Assembly (NCBI GenBank): GCA_964523405.1
Contig: CAZGAQ010000039.1
Location: forward strand, 1-51,056
DNA: 51,056 bases
Direction of reading: 5' to 3'
Origin: CAZGAQ01 sp964523405
Lineage (GTDB): Bacteria; Planctomycetota; Phycisphaerae; UBA1845; Fen-1342
Part shown: piece after piece, positions 34,169 to 40,438 of the stretch
Numbering within the stretch: the first letter of the stretch is position 1
Layout of the letters: every line of letters begins with the position of its first letter
Notes under the pieces: model-generated
What the model saw: the letters and a program-made list of their open reading frames with translations, nothing else
Told to the model about the DNA's origin: nothing
The model's database searches: none
Program-made: the position numbers and the translations under genes

Positions 34169-34174
34169 AGTGTA
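34169..34174 (-). promoter_or_regulatory. -10 element of the SDR gene, probably leaderless mRNA
   Basis: TACACT on the minus strand with 6 nt (GCCCGG) before the ATG at 34162. No ribosome binding site. No clear -35. Confidence 0.5.
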
Positions 34175-34254
34175 ACGGCTGCGGGCGGCGGCGGGGCAGC
34201 GCTCGCGGTGACCATTTCCGACAGCGCGGGATCGCACCTGGTCTCGGCGGCAGC

Positions 34255-34282
34255 TTGTCAGGCGGCAGGGGGGTGCTACACT
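34255..34282 (+). promoter_or_regulatory. Promoter of the ornithine carbamoyltransferase gene
   Basis: TTGTCA (34255-34260), 16 bp, TACACT (34277-34282). The start would be near 34289, a 50-nt leader with GAGAGGAG before the ATG at 34339. I see no ARG-box palindrome. Confidence 0.6.
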
Positions 34283-34338
34283 GCCGCGCTTTGGGAATTC
34301 AATTGCGGCGCCGTGCGCCGCGATGAGAGGAGCAGCCC

Positions 34339-35409
34339 ATGGCGATCGACCTGCGCGGACGGAACTTGCTTTCAATGAAGGACCTCAACGGCGCGGAAAT
34401 CACCGCGCTGCTCGATTTGGCCGCGGATCTGAAGGCGCACCGCGCCAAGTGGCACAAGGCGGCGCCGCTGGCCGGTCAGACGCTGGCGATGCTGTTCCAG
34501 AAGCCTTCCCTGCGCACGCGCGTGTCGTTCGAGACCGGCATGACGCGGCTAGGCGGCCACGCGATCTACCTCTCGCCCATCGACTTCAAGATCGGCGAGC
34601 GCGAGACGACCGAGGACATCGCCATCGTCCTCTCCCGCTTCGCCGACGTCATCATGGCCCGCGTCTTCGGCCACAGCATCGTCGAGGAGCTCGGCCGCTA
34701 CGCGACCTGCCCGGTCATCAACGGCCTCAGCGACTTCGAGCACCCGTGCCAAACGCTGGCGGACCTGCTCACCATCCGCGAGCGCAAGGGCAAGCTCAAG
34801 GGCCTCACGCTGAATTACATCGGGGACGGCAACAACGTCGCGCATTCGCTGATGTACGGCTGCGCCGCGGTCGGCATGAATATCACGGTGACGACGCCGA
34901 TTGAGTATCAGCCGTCGACGGGCGTGCTGGCGGAAGCGCAGGCGATCGGCCGGCAGACCGGCGCGACGGTGCGCGTGGTACACGACCTGGCCGAGGGCGC
35001 GCAGAATGTCGACGCGGTGTACACCGACGTGTGGGCCTCGATGGGCCAGGAGTCGGAGGCCGAGCTGCGCAAGCAGAAGTTCGCCGGGTACCAGATCAAC
35101 AACAAGCTGATGAGCCATGCCAAGAAGGATGCCCTGATTCTGCACTGCCTGCCGGCGCACTACGGCGACGAAATCGACTACGGCACGAGCCGCACGCCGA
35201 ACTCGGCTATCTTCGACGAGGCCGAGAATCGCATGCACGCGCAGAACGCGCTGCTGCTGATGCTGACGGGTACGGCCAAGGGCGGCAAGGCGGGCACGGC
35301 GGCGCAGAAGCCGGCCGCGAAGGTGGCGCCGAAGGCTGGTGCGAAGAAGGCCAAGGCGGCCCCGAAGGCAGCAAAGAAGCCCGCCAAGAAGGGCGGCACG
35401 AAGCGCTAG
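34339..35409 (+). CDS. argF: Ornithine carbamoyltransferase with lysine-rich C-terminal tail
   Basis: 356 aa. It makes citrulline from ornithine and carbamoyl phosphate in arginine synthesis. Signatures: carbamoyl-phosphate loop FQKPSLRTRVSFE, HPCQTLADL, DGNNVAHSL, DVWASMGQE, and HCLPAHYGDE with the ornithine-site Cys. The enzyme core ends near residue 308. About 45 further residues follow, nearly all Lys, Ala, Gly and Pro (KKAKAAPKAAKKPAKKGG), a histone-H1/AlgP-like tail not found in ordinary OTCases. No other arg genes are nearby. Downstream is a large inverted repeat (35430-35510). Confidence 0.95.
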   Translation: MAIDLRGRNLLSMKDLNGAEITALLDLAADLKAHRAKWHKAAPLAGQTLAMLFQKPSLRTRVSFETGMTRLGGHAIYLSPIDFKIGERETTEDIAIVLSRFADVIMARVFGHSIVEELGRYATCPVINGLSDFEHPCQTLADLLTIRERKGKLKGLTLNYIGDGNNVAHSLMYGCAAVGMNITVTTPIEYQPSTGVLAEAQAIGRQTGATVRVVHDLAEGAQNVDAVYTDVWASMGQESEAELRKQKFAGYQINNKLMSHAKKDALILHCLPAHYGDEIDYGTSRTPNSAIFDEAENRMHAQNALLLMLTGTAKGGKAGTAAQKPAAKVAPKAGAKKAKAAPKAAKKPAKKGGTKR

Positions 35410-35429
35410 AGCCGATTCACAAATCGTGT

Positions 35430-35510
35430 GTTGCCCGGTAGCGTCAGGCCTCCGCCTGCCCCGAACAGGTGTGAGGGGTGCCTGACGGCTGGTACAGCAG
35501 CGTGGGCAAC
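35430..35510. repeat. Nested inverted repeat after argF
   Basis: Outer arms GTTGCCC (35430-35436) and GGGCAAC (35504-35510); inner arms CGTCAGGC (35442-35449) and GCCTGACG (35480-35487), all perfect. It could fold as one 81-nt structure that protects or ends the argF transcript, or it may be a REP/MITE-like repeat. Confidence 0.6.
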
Positions 35511-35562
35511 GCATCAAGCGCGAGACCGCGCTAACCGCCGGGTAACCCGGGTGGATGTGCGG

Positions 35563-35596
35563 GAGAGCACGGCCGCTGAACAGGCGGCGTGCTCTC
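35563..35596. repeat. Long palindrome (REP-like)
   Basis: GAGAGCACG (35563-35571) and CGTGCTCTC (35588-35596) pair perfectly; inside, CCGC and GCGG extend the stem around loop TGAACAG. In total 13 bp with one bulged G. Confidence 0.6.
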
Positions 35597-35618
35597 CGCC
35601 TGTCTTGGGGGGTGGGGT

Positions 35619-35643
35619 GGAAGTATCATGCGGAAGTATCATG
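35619..35643 (+). repeat. Tandem direct repeat containing two -10-like hexamers
   Basis: GGAAGTATCATG occurs at 35619-35630 and again at 35632-35643, a 13-bp period. Each copy holds TATCAT, a common -10 form in this window. It lies 78 bp before the chosen start of the next gene and could be a duplicated promoter element. Confidence 0.45.
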
Positions 35644-35720
35644 TGGCGTGCCCACTCCCGGTTGTGGCCTCTGGTGAACCTATCGGGGTAGCGATGCACG
35701 CCAGCGACAAGGGGATACGC

Positions 35721-36293
35721 ATGTTGAGCGTCGGGGAATGGTCTTGGCACGGGAAGCTTGTGGCATGGTTTGTTGCCACGAGCGCGGCGGCGCTTGCGTC
35801 GCTCGGCTGTGCCGGACGGCACGCGGCGATGGCGCGGGAGCAGTGCGTGCCCGACATGACGCGGCCGGACGTGCCTTACGTTTGGCTGCACCGGGACTCC
35901 GGCTATGACGCCGAGGGCTCCGGTCCGGTGGTCGGCATCTGGCCGGACGGGCGGATCGTCCGCGCGGTGTGCGAAGACCGGATTGGGGAAGCGTACGTCG
36001 AGGGGAAGCTGACGCCGGCCCAGCTTGACGGTGTGCAGTCGTGCGTGGCTGAACGGCGCGGTTTGCTGAGATTGGCTCAGAGACCGCTCGTGGTGGATGT
36101 CCCCTCGGAATGTCTGGGGATTCGTCTGCGGGACCGGCGCGTCCATTACGATGAGAACCTCGGCGATCTGATGCAGGTGCACCATGATCCCGACGTCGCG
36201 GCGTTGCGGAAGCACCTGATGTCATTGGAGATCACGGACGCGCGTCCGGCTGCGACGCCTTGGGTGGTGCCCGGACGCGATTGGCTGCGATAG
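35721..36293 (+). CDS. Secreted or lipid-anchored protein of unknown function
   Basis: 190 aa from the ATG at 35721 (an ATG at 35694 is possible). The hydrophobic leader GKLVAWFVATSAAALASLGCAG ends in a Cys with a non-canonical lipobox (SLGC), so it is either a lipoprotein or cleaved. The mature part has a beta-like first half (PDVPYVWLHRDSGYDAEGSGPVVGIWPDGRIVRAV), a helix (LTPAQLDGVQSCVAERRGLL) and a second short beta section. I do not recognise the family. Confidence 0.6.
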   Translation: MLSVGEWSWHGKLVAWFVATSAAALASLGCAGRHAAMAREQCVPDMTRPDVPYVWLHRDSGYDAEGSGPVVGIWPDGRIVRAVCEDRIGEAYVEGKLTPAQLDGVQSCVAERRGLLRLAQRPLVVDVPSECLGIRLRDRRVHYDENLGDLMQVHHDPDVAALRKHLMSLEITDARPAATPWVVPGRDWLR

Positions 36294-36422
36294 CGCTGCG
36301 CCGTACGCGGCCGTGTTGGTGCGCGGGCAAATTTGACGCGACGCATGCGGCGGGCGAGAGCGGTGCGGGTTCGATTCGTCCGCCCTGGCCGGGGCGGGAA
36401 GAAGACAGGGGGGGCGGGCTGA

Positions 36423-36442
36423 CCAGGGGCTGAAGCCCCTGG
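36423..36442. repeat. CCAGGGGC-TGAA-GCCCCTGG palindrome
   Basis: Perfect 8-bp arms with a TGAA loop, followed by GCTACTACC. This 'GGGGCTGAAGCCCCTGGCTA' text is a familiar REP-like intergenic motif in planctomycete genomes (general knowledge, unchecked). Confidence 0.65.
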
Positions 36443-36453
36443 CTACTACCGTC

Positions 36454-36468
36454 GGCCCCTTCGGGGCC
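36454..36468. repeat. GGCCCC-TTC-GGGGCC palindrome
   Basis: Perfect 6-bp arms with a 3-nt loop, 11 bp after the preceding palindrome; the two probably form one composite repeat. Confidence 0.5.
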
Positions 36469-36683
36469 AAAAGCCAGAGCGCGGTCGATGCCAGAGATCA
36501 CCGTGCCCTCCGGCCTGGACGTTGCGGTGTCATTCGTGCGAGGCGCGAAGACGCGGCCGCTCGGAAACGGCCTCGCGGAATGGACGATCGTCGCGAGCGT
36601 GGTGCGGTTGCGCGCCAGTGCAGATGGGTTGGCAAGCGACCGTGCCACGCCGGAGCGTTGGGCGCGGAGGACTAGCGTTGTTG

Positions 36684-36704
36684 CTGCAAGGCAGAGCCCT
36701 GCAG
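36684..36704. repeat. Dispersed palindrome CTGCAAGGC...GCCCTGCAG, copy 1
   Basis: Arms CTGCAAGGC and GCCCTGCAG with central AGA. The reverse complement of 41740-41760 is the same 21 bp with one change, and similarity continues ~20 bp further (ACGCCAGGCAG..GGCC against ACGGCAGGTACAGAGGCC). Confidence 0.65.
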
Positions 36705-36760
36705 TACGCCAGGCAGGGCCGACTGACGCTACTCAGCCGCGCACCGTTTGTGAAGCCGCG

Positions 36761-38857
36761 CTAGTCGCTCCCCTTCGGCTTCGGGGCGGCCTTCAGCGTG
36801 ACCTTGATCGTCTGCTCCTTGCCGTCGCGGACGATGACGACGTCAATCGACTCGCCGCCCTTGAAGGCGCCGAGTGCCTGCATGTATGTGTACACGTCGG
36901 TGACCTTCTGGTCGCCGATGCGGATGATGCGGTCGCCGTCCTTCAGGCCCGCCGCTTTGGCCGGGCCGTTGTCCATCACGGTGTCGATGACCATGCCGGC
37001 TTCGTCACGGGTGCCGGAGTAATCCGGCACGATGCCGAGCCGCACCTTCGGCATGCTCGGCTGCTCGACCTCACCCTTCTTGCCGTCGCCGCCGTGGGCG
37101 CCGGCCGCCTTCTCCTTGTCCTTCTCGTGCTCGACACCCGGCTTCATCTCCTCGTCCTCGGGCTCGGGCGCGGCGTCGACGCGGCGATAGGTCGGTCCGA
37201 CTTCCATGTTCGCCAGGTCGCGGATGACCTCGCTGAACATGCCCAGCACGCGCGCCGCGCCCTCCGCGTCAATGAGCTGCCAGTCATCCTCCGGACGGTG
37301 GTACTCCTTGTGCACACCGGTGAAGGCGAACAGCACCGGAATGTGGGCGTAGTAAAAGCCGGCATGATCGCTGTTGCCCGCGACGCCGGGCGCTGCGCGG
37401 TACTTGAGACCCGCATGATCCGCCGCCCGCTGCACGACATCGGCGAACTCCGGCGCGCTGGGCACACCGAAGACGGTGAATTTGTCGAGCTTCAAGCGGC
37501 CGACCATGTCGAAGTTCACCATCGCGCGGACGCTGGAGTGGTTGACCGGCGCCTTGTCGGCCGGCGGCTTCTTGGCCGTTGCGTCGGCGTCCGTGCTGTG
37601 CGCGACCGGTCTGACAACGGCGGCTTCACCGGCTTGGGCCCCGTCCCGGGTGGACCGCTCGCCCGCTCGGGCCACCTCGCCATTGTCCTCCAGGTGCAAG
37701 CTCTCGATGTAGTGCTTGCTGCCCAGGAGGCCCATCTCCTCTCCGCTGAACGCGATGAAGACCACGTTGCGCCGCAGGTGATCCTCCTTGCCGAGCACGC
37801 GGGCGAGCTCAATCACCGCGGCCGTGCCCGAGGCGTTGTCGTCGGCGCCGTTGTGAATGACGGGCGCGTTGTCATCACGCTGGAACTGCCGCGCGACTTT
37901 GCCGAGGTGGTCATAGTGCCCGCCTACGACAATCGTCTCTTCTGTGTCGCCGGTGCCCGGCAGCAGACCGATCACGTTGCGGGTCGGGATCAGGTTCGGG
38001 CGCACGCCCGTCTTCAAGTGCACCGTGAGCTTCATGTCGGCAGATCGTCCCGGCTGCTCCGGACGCAGCTTCTCGTGCAACTCCTCCATCGTCGGCAGCC
38101 CGGCCTGTTTGAGCAGGGCGGCCGCGACGGGACGCGTGATCTGGACCAGCGGCACGTCGAAGCTGCGATACGACAGGTCCTCGTCGAACTTGTAGAGCGT
38201 GTCGTCCATCCCGGTGCGCGGTGGGTTCACGAAGAGGATCGCTTTCGCGCCGTGCCGGGCCGCAGTCTGGGCCTTCACGTTGAACATCGCGTAACGCGAT
38301 GGGTCCTGCCCGCCGAAGTCCGCGTTCGGGTCGCCAGCCTGCGGCTCCGACCGGAAGATCAACAGAACCTTGCCGGTCGCGTCGAAGTCCTTGTAGTCGC
38401 TGTAGTCGTGCAATAGCGCGTCGATTCCATAGCCCGCAAACGCCAACGGGGCAGTGATGTCGGCCTCATCCGCGAAGGGCAGCGAAATCCAGTCCTGGCG
38501 GAACTGCCACTTCGCGTCCAGGCCGTCCACGCTCAGTTCAGCCTCGGCGTCGACGAGCTTCTTGCCGCGGCGCACCTCGAACTGCTGGAAGTAGGTCCCG
38601 CCGTCGCCGCCCGCCTTGAGACCGGCCGCTTTGAACTGGTTCGCGATGTACTCGGCCGCCTGCTCGATCCCCGGCGTACCCGGCTGCCGGCCTTCAAGCT
38701 GGTCGTCGGCCAGGAATCTTACGTGTGCCAGGTACGCCTCGGCCGTGAAGTTCGGATCGGTCGGTTGGCTCGCGGCCGGTTCGGCCGGCAGCCACGCGAC
38801 ACACAGGAGCAGTACGGCCGAGAGCACGCACCACGGAGCGAGCACGCGTTTGGTCAT
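36761..38857 (-). CDS. Secreted M28-family zinc peptidase with PDZ domain
   Basis: 698 aa. Signal peptide (VLAPWCVLSAVLLLCVAWLPAEPAA), then an aminopeptidase domain interrupted by a PA-type insert (~130-260). Zinc ligands of the M28 family are visible in order: VVGGHYDHLGK, HNGADDNASGTA, FIAFSGEEMGLLGS (catalytic and ligand Glu), NFDMVGRL and VHKEYHRPEDDW. A ~45-residue linker rich in Ala/Thr/Lys splits the catalytic domain near 405-450. A C-terminal PDZ domain (LGIVPDYSGT..AGMVIDTVMDNGPAKAAGLKDGDRIIRIG) suggests binding of peptide ends. It should trim peptides in the periplasm or outside. GGAGA precedes the ATG. Confidence 0.92.
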   Translation of the reverse strand: MTKRVLAPWCVLSAVLLLCVAWLPAEPAASQPTDPNFTAEAYLAHVRFLADDQLEGRQPGTPGIEQAAEYIANQFKAAGLKAGGDGGTYFQQFEVRRGKKLVDAEAELSVDGLDAKWQFRQDWISLPFADEADITAPLAFAGYGIDALLHDYSDYKDFDATGKVLLIFRSEPQAGDPNADFGGQDPSRYAMFNVKAQTAARHGAKAILFVNPPRTGMDDTLYKFDEDLSYRSFDVPLVQITRPVAAALLKQAGLPTMEELHEKLRPEQPGRSADMKLTVHLKTGVRPNLIPTRNVIGLLPGTGDTEETIVVGGHYDHLGKVARQFQRDDNAPVIHNGADDNASGTAAVIELARVLGKEDHLRRNVVFIAFSGEEMGLLGSKHYIESLHLEDNGEVARAGERSTRDGAQAGEAAVVRPVAHSTDADATAKKPPADKAPVNHSSVRAMVNFDMVGRLKLDKFTVFGVPSAPEFADVVQRAADHAGLKYRAAPGVAGNSDHAGFYYAHIPVLFAFTGVHKEYHRPEDDWQLIDAEGAARVLGMFSEVIRDLANMEVGPTYRRVDAAPEPEDEEMKPGVEHEKDKEKAAGAHGGDGKKGEVEQPSMPKVRLGIVPDYSGTRDEAGMVIDTVMDNGPAKAAGLKDGDRIIRIGDQKVTDVYTYMQALGAFKGGESIDVVIVRDGKEQTIKVTLKAAPKPKGSD

Positions 38858-38940
38858 GTGAATCTCCAGCGAAGCGGTCCCCGCGGCCCCCGCAGGCGGG
38901 CACGCTTGACCGAGAGGGAATTCATCCGGCTCGACGGCAA

Positions 38941-38946
38941 AGTGTA
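38941..38946 (-). promoter_or_regulatory. -10 element of the M28 peptidase gene
   Basis: TACACT on the minus strand, about 83 nt before the ATG at 38857. A weak TTCCCG lies at 17-bp spacing (38964-38969). Confidence 0.4.
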
Positions 38947-39086
38947 CACGATCAGATGATAGGCGGGAAAGCGGCGTCCGGCGTGTTCAGGAATGGGGAC
39001 GAGCGGCGGTCTCCGTGCCGCAACGCCTCTGGCTCCGGCCCAGCGTCACCCTCTGCCCGTGTCGCCAACGCCGCGCCGCCCCCGTC

Positions 39087-39869
39087 TCACTCCACCGCCC
39101 GCGTCACCTTTTCCAACAACTCCGCACACGACACGAGATCGATGCGGTTGTGTTCGAGCACCGGCGCCAGGGGTCGGGCATTGCCGGTCCGGTAGAAGTG
39201 GTGAAACAGATCCGGCACCTGGCTGCTCGGTACATCTCCCACACGCGTGCGCTGCAGGATGTGTTGCTCCAGCGTACCCAATCGACAATTCGGCAGTCGG
39301 CCGCGCCACATGCGCCGGGCCACATGCAGCAAGTCCAGGTGCTGCGCCGGCGGCCGCAGGCGCACGCGGTGTAGCGTCGCCCGATCGCGTAGAAACGGCT
39401 CGTCGAAGCTCTTGCCGTTAAACGTGATCCAGGTGTCGCGTATGGCCGCCAGCCCCGCCAGGGCGTGCAGGATGCTCTCTTCCTCGGGGTAGTCGCGCGC
39501 CAGAAACTGCGTCACTCGCAGCGGGCGCTCGCCGAGCCGCACCAGGCCGATCAAAAAGACGCCCGTGCCCGAAAACCCGCCGGTCTCGATATCCAGCAGC
39601 ATGCTGCGGGCCGGGTCCAGCGCCAGCGTGTCACAATTGTGGCTGTGGCACACGCTCGTCTCGAACGCGTCGCCCGGCAGCGTGCAGTTGCACACGCGCT
39701 CGAACGGCGTCTCGACCTGCCAGCACCGCCAGCCGCCGTCTGCCAACTCGCTTCCCCCCAGGATCGCCTCCAACGTCACAGGTTCCACGGGCGCCGCGCG
39801 CGGCCCGACGGCGGACGCGGTCCGGCGTGCGATCTTCAGCTCGTCCAGTTGGCGGCGGAGGTTGTCCAT
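39087..39869 (-). CDS. YprB-like 3'-5' exonuclease domain protein (RNase H fold)
   Basis: 260 aa. DEDD-type exonuclease fold: first acidic pair in MLLDIETGGFSGTGVFLIGLV (DxE), second site in WITFNGKSFDEPFLRDR (Asp), third in LEHNRIDLVSCAELL (Asp with preceding His/Asn). This matches the RNase_H_2/YprB group (FNGKxFDxPxL; HNxxDxxxL). The N-terminal ~75 residues include a Cys/His-rich stretch (CNCTLPGDAFETSVCHSHNCD) that could bind metal. Substrate (DNA or RNA) unknown. A TATAAT -10 lies 35 nt before the ATG. Confidence 0.85.
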   Translation of the reverse strand: MDNLRRQLDELKIARRTASAVGPRAAPVEPVTLEAILGGSELADGGWRCWQVETPFERVCNCTLPGDAFETSVCHSHNCDTLALDPARSMLLDIETGGFSGTGVFLIGLVRLGERPLRVTQFLARDYPEEESILHALAGLAAIRDTWITFNGKSFDEPFLRDRATLHRVRLRPPAQHLDLLHVARRMWRGRLPNCRLGTLEQHILQRTRVGDVPSSQVPDLFHHFYRTGNARPLAPVLEHNRIDLVSCAELLEKVTRAVE

Positions 39870-40403
39870 CGGTACTCAACAGCACTCGCTTGGTTGTGGC
39901 GTGATTATACCCTGCAGGCGGTGGTGGCGTGACACCGGCGCTGCACGGCAGGGGGGCTCCATCGCACCCCGGGGCATGCGGTGGGGGACCTCGACGCCCG
40001 CCTGAATCCAGCGTCGGGGCACCGGCGTGTCGCTGCCGCTGCCGCCGCACGCTACGTGTCTTCCAGATGCGCTCCGACTGCATTGCCCGCGGCGACGAAC
40101 AGGAATCAGCGCCGCCGCAAACGAGCAACTAGCCGCCGTCGCGCGCCAAGTGCCCTGTCGCACTAACGCTCGCGGCCGGCCATGCTGTGCGCCGTGCGCG
40201 CATGCGACCAAAAACCGCCCCGGATGTACGCGTTCCTGTGCGCGTGTTGCAGCTCGCCCTTTCCTGTGAATAACCCGTCAATTGCAGATTCTGCGCAGAT
40301 TTGTTGCGCGCTCGCACCGCTTGGTAGCGTCGGCCCCATAACGGCTTACTTCCTCTGAGACGTGCGCAAGTGCCTCCGCACAGCCTGTCGGAAACACCTC
40401 GGT
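39870..40403. other. Intergenic region upstream of the structured RNA
   Basis: About 530 bp between the divergently oriented exonuclease gene and the RNA promoter. It holds the exonuclease -10 at 39904-39909. The part from about 40240 on is less GC-rich, as expected upstream of a strong promoter. One DnaA-box-like 9-mer (TTATTCACA on the minus strand, 40265-40273) is isolated. No credible gene. Confidence 0.5.
39904..39909 (-). promoter_or_regulatory. Consensus -10 of the exonuclease gene
   Basis: Perfect TATAAT on the minus strand (context GGTATAATCACG), 34 nt before the ATG at 39869. The -35 position (TCACGC) is poor. Confidence 0.6.
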
Positions 40404-40432
40404 TTGACCCGCGCCAAATCGTGTTGTATTCT
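40404..40432 (+). promoter_or_regulatory. Strong sigma-70 promoter of the large structured RNA
   Basis: TTGACC (40404-40409), exactly 17 bp, TATTCT (40427-40432). Five of six -35 bases and four of six -10 bases match consensus, the best such pair I found in the window. The start point 7 nt after the -10 is G40439, the first base of the predicted closing helix. Confidence 0.8.
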
Positions 40433-40438
40433 TCTTTC

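Larger units (their letters stand above)
35410..35720. other. Gap with nested palindromes downstream of argF
   Basis: About 310 bp with no gene. It contains the nested inverted repeat 35430-35510, a second long palindrome 35563-35596 and a 13-bp-period direct repeat 35619-35643, each listed separately. Confidence 0.6.
36294..36760. other. Repeat-bearing gap, no gene recognised
   Basis: About 470 bp between a plus-strand gene and the convergent M28 peptidase gene. It holds three palindromes (36423-36442, 36454-36468, 36684-36704). The segment 36546-36568 (CGAAGACGCGGCCGCTCGG) resembles 8766-8788 (CGAAAGACACGGCCGCTCGGG), suggesting another dispersed repeat. Confidence 0.55.

Noticed and set aside
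36360..36385. GGGTTCGATTC resembling a tRNA T-arm
   Set aside because: No complementary arms at tRNA spacing.
36488..38416. 642-codon plus-strand open frame
   Set aside because: Antisense to the M28 peptidase, whose zinc ligands and PDZ domain are unmistakable.
40265..40273. DnaA box (TTATTCACA, minus strand)
   Set aside because: A single isolated match; no cluster, AT-rich unwinding region, dnaA or dnaN gene nearby, so not evidence for an origin.
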